Shown: positions 8,157 through 16,016, numbered from the stretch's first letter. The stretch is DNA of 48,891 nt from an uncultured Eubacterium sp. (GCA_910584875.1 CAJUDA010000006.1:1-48891); one strand, 5' to 3'. Made by a program: numbers and translations. The notes: generated by a model not told the origin, from the letters alone.

Positions 8157-8170
8157 TAAGCCGACGCTTT
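8145..8170 (+). terminator. Hairpin spanning the glycosylase stop codon
   Basis: AAAGCGTCG (8145-8153) pairs with CGACGCTTT (8162-8170), with the TGA stop in the loop. No T-tract follows on this strand. It may act together with the larger hairpin at 8202-8229. Confidence 0.4.
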
Positions 8171-8171
8171 C

Positions 8172-8200
8172 ACGAGGCGAACTTTCCTAATCAATAAAAA
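8172..8200. repeat. Dispersed intergenic motif GAGGCGAACTTTCCT, copy 1
   Basis: ACGAGGCGAACTTTCCTAAT, followed by CAATAAAAA, is repeated with two or three changes at 21400-21428. Both copies sit between a plus-strand gene end and a hairpin terminator shared with a convergent minus-strand gene. Function unknown. Confidence 0.6.
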
Positions 8201-8201
8201 G

Positions 8202-8229
8202 AGAGGACTGATTGGAAAATCAGTCCTCT
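8202..8229 (-). terminator. Terminator of the PocR-domain gene
   Basis: AGAGGACTGATT (8202-8213) pairs perfectly with AATCAGTCCTCT (8218-8229) around a GGAA loop. On the minus strand it is followed by CTTTTTATTG, a good U-tract. It ends the minus-strand gene at 8250 and may also block plus-strand transcripts. Confidence 0.8.
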
Positions 8230-8249
8230 GGAATAGCCGTACAACGATC

Positions 8250-9026
8250 TTAAAACAAATTTGAGAGAGAAGAGAACGCAGTAGTAATCTCATCTACAGA
8301 ATTTTCGATATCTTTATAGATATCATCCGACTGGGAAGAAAGATCCTGCATACTTTTTGCTACTACGGCAAATCCAGCGCCGGCTTCACCGCTTCTTGCC
8401 GCTTCAATGCTGGCATTCAGTGCCAGTATACGCTGTCTGCTGGATATTTTCTTCAAATGACGTGTATACTCATTAATCGTAGTAACAACCTCTGTGGACT
8501 GGGAAATCCCTTTCTGTACTGCGTCAAGATGAGTCGCATTCATTGATTTAAAATACTCAAGGTTGATCAGCTGGTTTGTAATGGTTTCTAAAAGTCCGGC
8601 AGCAGCACGGATTCTTTTTTCTGTACTGCGGGGAACGGCATTCAGTGCCTGGATGTATTCATCCGGGTCAATACCAAGTTCTTCTGCGGTTGCCCGGAAC
8701 TGATCCTCATCCGGTTCGGAAGGAAGTACCTGTCCACCGATGATAGCACCTACTTTTTCTCCATTAATTACAAGATCAAAAGCAAAATCCATCAGACCGG
8801 CATGGCAGAAATATGTACCAGAACATTCATTGTCGCATTTTATACAGCGTCTGTTTCCTTCTTCTGATCCACGGGTGTACTTCATACAGAAATCAGTAAA
8901 ATTGCTGCCTTCTGTGATGTATTCTCCATTAATCCCTACTGCAATGGCAGCCAGCCCGGTGGCATTAGAGAAATCATCCTGAATCTTTTGTAGTTTTGAC
9001 ATATCCATAAAATCTTTTAATTCCAT
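8250..9026 (-). CDS. PocR ligand-binding domain protein with short chemoreceptor signalling tip
   Basis: A soluble 258-aa protein. Residues ~8-165 form a PocR domain with the cysteine-rich segment CIKCDNECSGTYFCHAGLMD and the core INGEKVGAIIGGQVLPSEPD. Family members sense small molecules such as diols or hydrocarbon derivatives. The C-terminal ~75 residues contain the hairpin tip of a methyl-accepting chemotaxis protein (LALNASIEAARSGEAGAGFA). There is no membrane segment and no room for the full signalling coiled coil or methylation helices. It could be a cytoplasmic receptor that joins membrane receptor arrays, or a cut-down sensor. The site AAAGGGG lies upstream of the ATG. A second, full-length chemoreceptor is at 45210. 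Confidence 0.85.
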   Translation of the reverse strand: MELKDFMDMSKLQKIQDDFSNATGLAAIAVGINGEYITEGSNFTDFCMKYTRGSEEGNRRCIKCDNECSGTYFCHAGLMDFAFDLVINGEKVGAIIGGQVLPSEPDEDQFRATAEELGIDPDEYIQALNAVPRSTEKRIRAAAGLLETITNQLINLEYFKSMNATHLDAVQKGISQSTEVVTTINEYTRHLKKISSRQRILALNASIEAARSGEAGAGFAVVAKSMQDLSSQSDDIYKDIENSVDEITTAFSSLSNLF

Positions 9027-9086
9027 ATGTTCTACCCCTTTTACTAGTTAGTATGATTTTGAAAACGTACACAAATTATTAGTAAC

Positions 9087-9115
9087 ATTCTATCACATAA
9101 TAAGGAAAAAAGCAA
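9087..9115 (-). promoter_or_regulatory. SigA promoter of the PocR-domain gene
   Basis: Reading the minus strand: TTGCTT (9115-9110), 17-bp spacer, TAGAAT (9092-9087). It lies ~60 bp upstream of the start, so this gene need not depend on transcription of the MIP gene upstream. Confidence 0.55.
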
Positions 9116-9127
9116 TTGTGAATTTCT

Positions 9128-9844
9128 TTATAAACTTTTTTGTATACAGGCAACAGCTATGACAGCCAGGATACCTCCAATTGATGAGCCGGCCAGGTTT
9201 ACGATCAACTGGTATCCCCAGTCGGGAGTCTCTCCTTTTTTACCGGGGATCGGCAGGATAGCAAACCAGATGCTGCTGAATACAGAACGCATGGCATTCA
9301 TGCTGAATCCGGTACTGTTCAGGCTCAGAGACAGCAGAGCGACAGCAGCGAACCCTACTGCTCCGATAATCAGTGCATTTCCCCCGCTGTATGTAATACA
9401 GAGCAGGACGAGAAAGAGGAACAGGAATGTCGCAAGAATTTCCTGTACAAAGTTAAGGGGTATGTTTTTCTCTACAGGATAGGCAGAGAAAATCCCCCGG
9501 ATTGATCCCTCGGATGCCCGGAAGGAATCCCAGAAAAATATCATACAGATAAAAATAGCAGTACCAGCTGCAAGAAATTCCATGAGAAGGTACAGGGCAG
9601 CGTCCATAAGGGAAAGATTGTTCCAGATCATATTTCCCAGTACGGCGCCCGGATTGAGAAAGGCGGGCCCGCCCATTGTGACAGCTGTCGCCAGTCCAAG
9701 TCCTACGGCAAGCCCCCAGGCGATGACCAGTTCCACATAGTTGAGACTGGAAATCAGTGTTTTTTTCAGGGATATGTTACACATATAGGCATATCCGCCA
9801 AGAAGAAAGACAAGACTTCCAGCATATTCTGCTAAAAATTTCAT
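9128..9844 (-). CDS. Divergent MIP/aquaporin-like membrane channel
   Basis: A 238-aa integral membrane protein with about six hydrophobic segments, arranged like the major intrinsic protein family (glycerol facilitator/aquaporin). The first half-helix reads TMGGPAFLNPGAVLG, with NPG in place of NPA. The second reads STGFSMNAMRSVFSSIW, with MNA in place of NPA but keeping the Arg. Family length is ~230-280 aa, so it is complete. Both pore motifs differ, so substrate selectivity is probably not that of a standard water or glycerol channel. It is transcribed divergently from csoR. Confidence 0.75.
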   Translation of the reverse strand: MKFLAEYAGSLVFLLGGYAYMCNISLKKTLISSLNYVELVIAWGLAVGLGLATAVTMGGPAFLNPGAVLGNMIWNNLSLMDAALYLLMEFLAAGTAIFICMIFFWDSFRASEGSIRGIFSAYPVEKNIPLNFVQEILATFLFLFLVLLCITYSGGNALIIGAVGFAAVALLSLSLNSTGFSMNAMRSVFSSIWFAILPIPGKKGETPDWGYQLIVNLAGSSIGGILAVIAVACIQKSL

Positions 9845-9951
9845 AAAACACCCCGTTTCTTTTTTTGTAGTAAATCATTATTTTATCTAATTTTAACAAA
9901 AAAAAATGAATTTGTCATCCTTTTTTGTATATTTTTGCAAAATAATGAGGA

Positions 9952-9980
9952 TTGCAAAATACCCCGATGGGGTATATAAT
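9952..9980 (+). promoter_or_regulatory. csoR-copA promoter with embedded CsoR operator
   Basis: TTGCAA (9952-9957) and TATAAT (9975-9980) are separated by 17 bp. The spacer holds the inverted repeat ATACCCCGATGGGGTAT (9959-9975), which matches the GC-box dyad of CsoR operators. CsoR bound here would block RNA polymerase directly, and Cu(I) would release it, inducing csoR and copA. Confidence 0.88.
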
Positions 9981-10013
9981 GGGATTTAATAACAGATGAC
10001 AGGAGGTTTTTGT

Positions 10014-10319
10014 ATGGGAGATGAGATAAGTGGCTGCTGTGAGAGAAAAAAAGAAAGAGAAGAGAAAGAATACCAGAATCTGATCCACCGGCTAAACCGT
10101 ATAGAGGGGCAGATCCGCGGTATCCGGGGAATGGTGGAACGGGATGCATACTGTACCGATATTCTTGTACAGGTGTCTGCGGTGAATGCGGCATTAAATA
10201 GTTTTAATAAAGTTTTACTGGCCAGCCACATAAAAACATGCGTTACAAGAGATATTAAGGAAGGAAAAGAGGAAACAGTGGATGAGCTTGTAACAACATT
10301 ACAGAAACTTATGAAATAG
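10014..10319 (+). CDS. csoR: Copper-sensing transcriptional repressor CsoR
   Basis: A DUF156/CsoR-family repressor of 101 aa. The Cu(I) ligand set is C47-H72-C76 (AYCTDIL and ASHIKTC), which identifies a copper sensor rather than an FrmR- or RcnR-type member. The helix 1 signature LIHRLNRIEGQIRGIRGMVE is present. The N-terminus adds GCCERKKEREEKE, with two extra cysteines. ATG10014, 7 nt after AGGAGG (10001-10006), is chosen over the in-frame ATG at 9996, which would lie upstream of that site. It sits 19 bp before copA under a promoter that carries its own operator. Confidence 0.95.
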   Translation: MGDEISGCCERKKEREEKEYQNLIHRLNRIEGQIRGIRGMVERDAYCTDILVQVSAVNAALNSFNKVLLASHIKTCVTRDIKEGKEETVDELVTTLQKLMK

Positions 10320-10338
10320 AAAGGCGGGAGATGGATTC

Positions 10339-12888
10339 ATGGAGCAATATAATGTGACTGGCATGAGCTGCGCTGCGTGCAGCGCCCGTGTAGAGAAGGC
10401 AGTCAGTAAAGTTGACGGAGTTATATCCTGTTCGGTCAGTCTGCTGACGAATTCCATGGGAGTAGAAGGTACAGCGGCAAAAGAGGATATCATCCATGCA
10501 GTGGAGGAAGCAGGTTATGGAGCCAGTTCTAAAGGAATTTCGGGAAAGGATTCCGCAGCAAACGGGGCAGAGGATTCCCTGGTGGATCATGAAACGCCTC
10601 TCTTAAAAAAACGGCTGGCTGCTTCAGTAATCTTTTTGATCATCCTTATGTATTTTTCTATGGGAAGTATGATGTGGGGATGGCCGCTGCCATCTGTATT
10701 GGAGGGAAACCATGTGGCGATGGGGATTCTCCAGATGCTATTGACGATTATGATAATGGTTATCAATCAGCGATTCTTTATCAGCGGCTTTAAGAGTTTG
10801 TGGCATCGTGCGCCCAATATGGATACTCTTGTAGCACTTGGTGCCAGCGCAGCTTTTATATATAGTACGTATGCCCTGTTTGCCATGACAGGTGCTCAGA
10901 TCCGGATGGATATGGATCAGGTTATGCGGTATATGGATGAGTTCTATTTTGAATCTGCAGCGATGATCCTGACACTGATTACGGTGGGGAAAATGCTGGA
11001 GGCAAGATCAAAAGGGAAGACGACAGATGCACTGAAAGGGCTGATGCGGCTGGCACCGAAAACGGTTACGGTGGAAAAGGAAGGCAGGGAGGAAACACTG
11101 CCGGTGGAACAGATTACAAAAGGAGATATCTTTGTAGTGAGACCGGGTGAGAGTATTCCGGTGGATGGTATTGTGGTTGAAGGAAGTACGGCAGTAAATG
11201 AGTCAGCGCTGACTGGTGAGAGCATACCAGTGGATAAAGAGAAAGGTGACATGGTATCTGCAGCAACGATAAACCAGTCGGGATTTATCCGGTGTGAGGC
11301 GGCGCGGGTAGGTGAGGACACGACACTGGCGCAGATCATCCGCATGGTCAGTGATGCGGCGGCGACCAAAGCACCGATTGCAAAAGTGGCGGACCGGGTA
11401 TCTGGTATTTTTGTGCCGGTGGTGATCGGTATTGCCATTGTCACATTCTTAGTATGGATGATCTGCGGACAGACTTTTGGCTATGCACTGGCCAGAGCGA
11501 TTTCTGTTCTGGTGATCAGCTGCCCCTGTGCGCTGGGACTGGCGACTCCGGTGGCAATTATGGTGGGCAGCGGAGTAGGTGCTAAAAATGGTATTATGTT
11601 TAAGACAGCGGCGTCCCTGGAAGAAACAGGCAAAGTGCAGATCGTGGCACTCGATAAAACAGGTACGATCACCCGGGGTGAGCCGGAAGTAACGGATCTT
11701 GTTCCGTCAGAAGAGGCAGGGGAGCAAAAACTGATTGCTGCCGCTTATTCACTTGAAAAAAGGAGTGAGCATCCTCTGGCGAAAGCAATCCTGGATTACG
11801 GAGTAAAAAGAGGGTGCAGGGCAGATGAGGTTACTGATTTTGAGGTGTTTCCGGGAAATGGACTGACAGCGGTCTGGAGGGGAAGCACTCTGTATGGGGG
11901 AAACAGGGATTTTATTTCTTCCAGGGTTTCGGTACCGGAAGAGATGGAGAAAAAGGCAGAAACCCTGGCATTACAGGGAAAGACGCCGTTATATTTTGCG
12001 ATAGGAGACCAGTTTGCCGGTATCATTGCCGTGGCAGATGTGATGAAAGAAGACAGTCCACAGGCTGTCAGGGAATTACAGAATATGGGGATCCATGTTG
12101 TTATGCTGACAGGAGATAATGAACAGACGGCAAAAGCGATCGGCAGGCAGGCGGGAGTGGATGATGTCATCGCCGGTGTGATGCCGGATGGAAAAGAAAA
12201 TGTGATCCGCAGCTTAAAGCAAAAGGGCAGAACGGCGATGGTAGGTGACGGGATCAATGATGCGCCGGCTCTGACGAGTGCGGATACCGGTATTGCGATT
12301 GGTGCAGGAACCGATATTGCGATTGATGCGGCAGATATCGTATTGATGAAGAGCCGGCTTCGGGATGTACCGGCGGCGATCCGGCTGAGCCGTGCGGCAT
12401 TGAGAAATATCCATGAAAATCTGTTTTGGGCATTTATTTATAATGTGATAGGGATCCCACTGGCAGCAGGTATCTGGATTCCCGTATTTGGCTGGCAGCT
12501 CAATCCTATGTTTGGCGCCGCTGCCATGAGTCTGTCCAGCTTTTGTGTAGTGACAAATGCTTTAAGGCTAAATTTTAAAAAAGTACATGATGCCCGTCAT
12601 GACCGGAAACGCTCAGACAGGCTTGGTGTAATAGATCATATTGATCAGAATGAAAGGAAAGAAATGGAGGACGATACCATGAAGAAAACATTGAACGTAG
12701 AAGGAATGATGTGTGAACACTGTGAGTCCCGGGTGCAGAAGGCACTCGAGGGCATGAACCAGGTGGATCAGGCAAAGGTCAGCCACAAAAAAGGTACGGC
12801 AGTTGTAAAACTCAATGAAGAAGTCGCGGACGAAGCACTGAAAAAAACAGTAGAAGATCAGGGCTATCAGGTGACCTCGATTAAATAA
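10339..12888 (+). CDS. copA: Copper-exporting P1B-type ATPase with C-terminal CopZ-like domain
   Basis: A CopA Cu(I) efflux ATPase of 849 aa. It has an N-terminal HMA domain (GMSCAACSARVE), transmembrane segments, the actuator loop ALTGESIPVDKEKGD, and the metal-site motif SCPCALGLATP (CPC at ~395-397). Further motifs are phosphorylation motif DKTGT (Asp439), the SEHPLAKA nucleotide-domain motif and GDGINDAPAL (~636). After the last transmembrane segments comes a charged linker and then a second HMA domain in frame (residues ~781-849, GMMCEHCESRV). Free-standing CopZ chaperones look like this second domain. It exports copper from the cytoplasm and is induced through CsoR. The fusion makes it ~100 residues longer than single-HMA CopA proteins. 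Confidence 0.95.
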   Translation: MEQYNVTGMSCAACSARVEKAVSKVDGVISCSVSLLTNSMGVEGTAAKEDIIHAVEEAGYGASSKGISGKDSAANGAEDSLVDHETPLLKKRLAASVIFLIILMYFSMGSMMWGWPLPSVLEGNHVAMGILQMLLTIMIMVINQRFFISGFKSLWHRAPNMDTLVALGASAAFIYSTYALFAMTGAQIRMDMDQVMRYMDEFYFESAAMILTLITVGKMLEARSKGKTTDALKGLMRLAPKTVTVEKEGREETLPVEQITKGDIFVVRPGESIPVDGIVVEGSTAVNESALTGESIPVDKEKGDMVSAATINQSGFIRCEAARVGEDTTLAQIIRMVSDAAATKAPIAKVADRVSGIFVPVVIGIAIVTFLVWMICGQTFGYALARAISVLVISCPCALGLATPVAIMVGSGVGAKNGIMFKTAASLEETGKVQIVALDKTGTITRGEPEVTDLVPSEEAGEQKLIAAAYSLEKRSEHPLAKAILDYGVKRGCRADEVTDFEVFPGNGLTAVWRGSTLYGGNRDFISSRVSVPEEMEKKAETLALQGKTPLYFAIGDQFAGIIAVADVMKEDSPQAVRELQNMGIHVVMLTGDNEQTAKAIGRQAGVDDVIAGVMPDGKENVIRSLKQKGRTAMVGDGINDAPALTSADTGIAIGAGTDIAIDAADIVLMKSRLRDVPAAIRLSRAALRNIHENLFWAFIYNVIGIPLAAGIWIPVFGWQLNPMFGAAAMSLSSFCVVTNALRLNFKKVHDARHDRKRSDRLGVIDHIDQNERKEMEDDTMKKTLNVEGMMCEHCESRVQKALEGMNQVDQAKVSHKKGTAVVKLNEEVADEALKKTVEDQGYQVTSIK
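12666..12888 (+). other. Possible internal start producing free CopZ-like chaperone
   Basis: Inside copA, GGAGG (12666-12670) stands 8 nt before an in-frame ATG (12679). Initiation there would give a 69-aa protein beginning MKKTLNVEGMMCEHC, the size and sequence of a stand-alone CopZ copper chaperone. The site is what remains if a separate copZ gene was fused to copA by loss of the copA stop. Whether ribosomes still use it is not known. Confidence 0.45.
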
Positions 12889-12906
12889 GGAAAGAGAGAA
12901 AGCCGG

Positions 12907-12945
12907 GCTGGTTATAGAAAATGACTATAATCAGCTCTTTGTTTT
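12907..12945 (+). terminator. Terminator of csoR-copA
   Basis: GCTGGTTATAG (12907-12917) pairs with CTATAATCAGC (12925-12935), with one G-U pair, and is followed by TCTTTGTTTTG. Confidence 0.8.
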
Positions 12946-12952
12946 GTGTATT

Positions 12953-12980
12953 TTACAATAACAGGGGGATATGCTATGAT
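12953..12980 (+). promoter_or_regulatory. Probable promoter of the O-acetylhomoserine sulfhydrylase gene
   Basis: TTACAA (12953-12958), 16-bp spacer, TATGAT (12975-12980). No S-box, T-box or other known leader motif is visible between it and the start at 13014. Confidence 0.45.
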
Positions 12981-13013
12981 AATCACATCAAAATAAGACA
13001 GGGGGAAATAAAT

Positions 13014-14321
13014 ATGAGTAAGAAAACGAGAGCAGAAAGAAATTTTAAATTTGAAACGATACAGCTTCATGCAGGACAAGAGACGCCGGATGCGGTGACC
13101 GATGCCAGGGCAGTCCCGATCTATCAGACCTCTTCCTATGTATTTCACAACAGCGAACATGCGGCAGCACGGTTTGGGCTGACTGATGCCGGAAATATAT
13201 ATGGACGTCTGACGAATCCGACGGAGGATGTATTTGAACAACGTGTTGCAGCTCTTGAAGGGGGTGTTGCGGCTCTTGCCGTAGCATCAGGGGCAGCAGC
13301 AATTTCCTATACGATCCAGAATCTGGCGCAGAATGGGGATCATATTGTAGCGGCAAAAAATATTTATGGCGGTACATACAATCTTCTGGCGCATACACTT
13401 CCGAATTATGGAATTACGACAACATTTGTTGATCCGGCAGATTTTGAAGAAATCCGTGGGGCTGTTCAGGAGAATACGAAGGCAGTGTATATTGAGACGC
13501 TGGGTAATCCCAATTCTGATGTGGCGGATATCGAAGAAATCGCAAAGATCGCCCATGAGAACAGGATCCCTCTCGTGATCGATAACACATTTGCTACACC
13601 ATATCTGGTACGTCCTATTGAGTATGGCGCTGATATCGTGATCCACTCGGCAACTAAATTTATCGGTGGACATGGTACGGCCATCGGCGGCGTGATCATA
13701 GACAGTGGTAAATTTGACTGGGAGGCGAGTGGCAAGTTTCCGTCTCTCACGGAACCCAATCCGAGTTATCATGGCATTCGTTTTACGGAAGCGGTTGGAG
13801 CAGCTGCCTTTGTCACGAAGATCCGTGCGATCCTGCTTCGTGATACAGGTGCTACACTATCTCCGTTTCATGCGTTTTTGTTTTTGCAGGGACTGGAGAC
13901 GCTGTCTCTGCGGGTGGAGCGGCATGTGGAAAATGCACGTAAGATCGTAGAATACCTGAATGCCCATCCACAGGTAGAGAAGGTAAATCATCCCGCTCTC
14001 TCAGAGGATCCGGTGCAGCAGCATCTGTATCAGAAGTATTTTCCACGTGGAGGCGGTTCGATCTTTACCTTTGAAATAAAAGGGGACGACAAAAAGGCGA
14101 AAGATTTTATCGATAATCTCGAGTTGTTTTCCCTTCTTGCCAATGTGGCAGATGTGAAATCTTTAGTGATCCATCCGGCATCCACGACGCATTCCCAGCT
14201 TAGCAAAGAAGAACTGCTGGAGCAGGGAATTAAGCCGAATACCATCCGCCTTTCAATCGGTACAGAAAACATTGATGATATCATTGAAGATCTGGAAGAA
14301 GCGTTCCGTGCTGTAAAATAG
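13014..14321 (+). CDS. O-acetylhomoserine sulfhydrylase (Cys/Met metabolism PLP enzyme)
   Basis: A 435-aa member of the Cys/Met metabolism PLP-dependent family, in the O-acetyl-L-homoserine aminocarboxypropyltransferase (MetY/Met17) branch. It makes homocysteine from O-acetylhomoserine and sulfide. Signatures are FETIQLHAGQETPD, YGRLTNPTEDVFEQRVAALE, IDNTFATPYLVRPIEYGADI and the PLP-lysine motif HSATKFIGGHG. The end carries LVIHPASTTHSQL and the usual TIRLSIGTENIDDII. The start is ATG13014, behind GGGGGAAA. It is followed by two ThiF-fold genes, which raises the possibility of thiocarboxylate-linked sulfur supply, but no ThiS/MoaD-like carrier gene is present nearby. Confidence 0.9.
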   Translation: MSKKTRAERNFKFETIQLHAGQETPDAVTDARAVPIYQTSSYVFHNSEHAAARFGLTDAGNIYGRLTNPTEDVFEQRVAALEGGVAALAVASGAAAISYTIQNLAQNGDHIVAAKNIYGGTYNLLAHTLPNYGITTTFVDPADFEEIRGAVQENTKAVYIETLGNPNSDVADIEEIAKIAHENRIPLVIDNTFATPYLVRPIEYGADIVIHSATKFIGGHGTAIGGVIIDSGKFDWEASGKFPSLTEPNPSYHGIRFTEAVGAAAFVTKIRAILLRDTGATLSPFHAFLFLQGLETLSLRVERHVENARKIVEYLNAHPQVEKVNHPALSEDPVQQHLYQKYFPRGGGSIFTFEIKGDDKKAKDFIDNLELFSLLANVADVKSLVIHPASTTHSQLSKEELLEQGIKPNTIRLSIGTENIDDIIEDLEEAFRAVK

Positions 14322-14334
14322 CCGCCGCATTTTG

Positions 14335-14363
14335 TTGACACCAGTAATGCAGTGTGGTACATT
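14335..14363 (+). promoter_or_regulatory. SigA promoter of the HesA/MoeB-like gene
   Basis: TTGACA (14335-14340), 17-bp spacer, TACATT (14358-14363), about 35 bp before the ATG. It indicates that the E1-like gene is transcribed separately from the sulfhydrylase gene. Confidence 0.7.
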
Positions 14364-14398
14364 CTGAACATATGGAATAAGAATGCGGGGAGAAAAAC

Positions 14399-15190
14399 AT
14401 GGCATTGACAGAATACCAGAAAGAACGTTATTCCAGACATATCAAATTAAAAAAAATCGGGAACGCAGGGCAGGAGAAATTACTTTCATCCAGAGTACTG
14501 GTGATCGGAGCAGGTGGTCTGGGTGCTCCGGCTCTGATGTATCTGGCAGCGGCAGGGGTAGGAACACTTGGCATCGTCGATTATGATGTAGTAGAACTTT
14601 CTAATCTGCAGCGGCAGGTGATACATGGGACACCGGATCTGGGTGTTCCTAAAGCAGAATCGGCGGCTTCTTTTGTCCGGCGGCTGAACCCGGATGTCAG
14701 GGTAGTGCTGCATCAAAAATATATTACAGCAAAGAATATCGGGGATATGATAGAAAATTATGATTTTGTTCTGGATGCGGTAGATAATTTTTCAGCAAAA
14801 TTTTTGATCAACGACGCCTGTGTGCTGGCGGGGAAACCGTTTTGTCATGCCGGAGTGCTTGGATTTCACGGACAGATCATGACTTATGTACCAGGGCAGG
14901 GTCCCTGTTACCGGTGTGTCTTTGAGGAGATCCCTTCTGCCGGGGAGGTAGACGATTGTTCTAAAACAGGGGTATTAGGTGTGATTCCTGGTATTCTTGG
15001 CAGCCTGCAGGCGCTGGAAGCACAGAAGTATCTGACAGGCTGTGGAGATCTTCTTACGGGAAAAATACTGACGTTTGACGGTCTTACCATGCAATTTCGT
15101 ACAATCGAGATACCGGAATCCTCGGGGCACTGCCGGGTGTGCGGTGATGTTGCTGATATTATAGAACTAAAGGAAGAAAATTATAGATAG
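14399..15190 (+). CDS. HesA/MoeB/ThiF-family E1-like adenylyltransferase
   Basis: A 263-aa enzyme with the ThiF Rossmann fold that adenylates the C-terminus of a ubiquitin-like sulfur carrier (ThiS, MoaD or similar). It begins with the typical YQKERYSRHIKLKKIG. The nucleotide loop is VIGAGGLGAPALMYLAAAGVG, here with DYDVVELSNLQRQ carrying the ATP-binding Arg. A zinc site is formed by CYRC and CRVC near the end. There is no C-terminal rhodanese domain, unlike the longer MoeB/MoeZ proteins. GGGGA precedes ATG14399. No gene for a carrier, ThiG or MoaE is adjacent, so the partner is uncertain; HesA, MoeB and ThiF roles cannot be separated from sequence alone. Confidence 0.85.
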   Translation: MALTEYQKERYSRHIKLKKIGNAGQEKLLSSRVLVIGAGGLGAPALMYLAAAGVGTLGIVDYDVVELSNLQRQVIHGTPDLGVPKAESAASFVRRLNPDVRVVLHQKYITAKNIGDMIENYDFVLDAVDNFSAKFLINDACVLAGKPFCHAGVLGFHGQIMTYVPGQGPCYRCVFEEIPSAGEVDDCSKTGVLGVIPGILGSLQALEAQKYLTGCGDLLTGKILTFDGLTMQFRTIEIPESSGHCRVCGDVADIIELKEENYR

Positions 15191-15235
15191 CTCAACGGCG
15201 GTGGGTTCTAATGAACACTGCTGCGCTGAGGAGGT
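15188..15235 (+). repeat. Hairpin repeat beginning TAGCTCAACGGCGG, copy 1
   Basis: CTCA-A-CGGCGGTG pairs with CACTGCTG-CGC-TGAG (two G-U pairs, one internal loop), just before the tcdA-like ribosome binding site. A related sequence, TAGCTCAACGGCGGGTTC, lies at 23450, and TAGCTCAACGG lies at 28194. Confidence 0.45.
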
Positions 15236-15241
15236 GACAGG

Positions 15242-15931
15242 ATGGAACGTCCATTTGCAAGGACAGAGCTCTTGCTGGGAAAGGAATCCATGGACATGCT
15301 TGCCGGTGCCAGAGTGGCAGTGTTTGGCATCGGCGGCGTGGGTGGTCATGCAGTGGAGGCACTTGTGCGAAGCGGTGTGGGAGCTGTCGATCTGATTGAC
15401 AGTGACGTGGTCTCTGTGACAAATCTGAATCGTCAGATTATTGCCCTGCACAGCACGATAGGACGGTATAAAACGGAAGTGATGAGGGAACGTATCCAGG
15501 ATATCAATCCGGCGTGCCGGGTAGAAGTTCATAACTGTTTTTATCTGCCAGAGACAAAAGATAAGTTTGATTTTTCTGTGTATTCCTATATTGTGGATGC
15601 TGTAGATACGGTAACGGCGAAAATACAGCTGGTGACAGAGGCGCAGGAAAAGGGAATCCCGGTCATAAGCTGTATGGGCGCTGGCAATAAACGGAATCCG
15701 GCGGATTTTGAAGTGGCGGATCTTTATGAGACCAGCGTGTGCCCCCTTGCCCGGGTGATGCGCCGTGAATTGAAAAAGCGTGGCATAAATAAACTGAAGG
15801 TGGTTTATTCCAAAGAGCCGCCGATTTCTGTAGAGAAAAGGGAAACTCCTGGTTCTGTGGCATTTGTTCCGTCTGTAGCCGGGCTTATCATTGCTTCTGA
15901 AGTAGTAAAGGATCTTGTTGAAGTGTGTTGA
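15242..15931 (+). CDS. tcdA: TcdA-family tRNA threonylcarbamoyladenosine dehydratase
   Basis: A 229-aa E1-like enzyme of the TcdA/CsdL/YgdL family. It cyclises t6A37 in tRNA to ct6A in an ATP-dependent reaction. Signatures are RTELLLGKESMDMLAGARVA, FGIGGVGGHAVEALVRSGVG, LIDSDVVSVTNLNRQ, DAVDTVTAKIQL and SCMGAGNKRNPADF, plus the Cys in ETSVCPLARVMR. Unlike the preceding E1-like protein it lacks the CxxC zinc pair. It is about 20-30 residues shorter than E. coli TcdA. AGGAGG lies just upstream of the ATG. It and TrmO both act on t6A37. Confidence 0.9.
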   Translation: MERPFARTELLLGKESMDMLAGARVAVFGIGGVGGHAVEALVRSGVGAVDLIDSDVVSVTNLNRQIIALHSTIGRYKTEVMRERIQDINPACRVEVHNCFYLPETKDKFDFSVYSYIVDAVDTVTAKIQLVTEAQEKGIPVISCMGAGNKRNPADFEVADLYETSVCPLARVMRRELKKRGINKLKVVYSKEPPISVEKRETPGSVAFVPSVAGLIIASEVVKDLVEVC

Positions 15932-15939
15932 AAAATGTA

Positions 15940-15968
15940 TTGACTTTGTATGAGTTTTATGATATGCT
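15940..15968 (+). promoter_or_regulatory. Putative promoter of the coiled-coil protein gene
   Basis: TTGACT (15940-15945), 17-bp spacer, TATGCT (15963-15968). A TATAAT at 15994-15999 has no convincing -35. Confidence 0.45.
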
Positions 15969-16016
15969 TTGTTTTGTAACAGTGGAGGTATTGTATAATG
16001 AATGAGGGGTGGTACA

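Noticed and set aside
15188..15200. tRNA D-arm fragment (TAGCTCAACGG resembles a D-arm)
   Set aside because: No acceptor, anticodon or T arm at suitable distance at any of the three copies; the sequence is better explained as one arm of a hairpin repeat.
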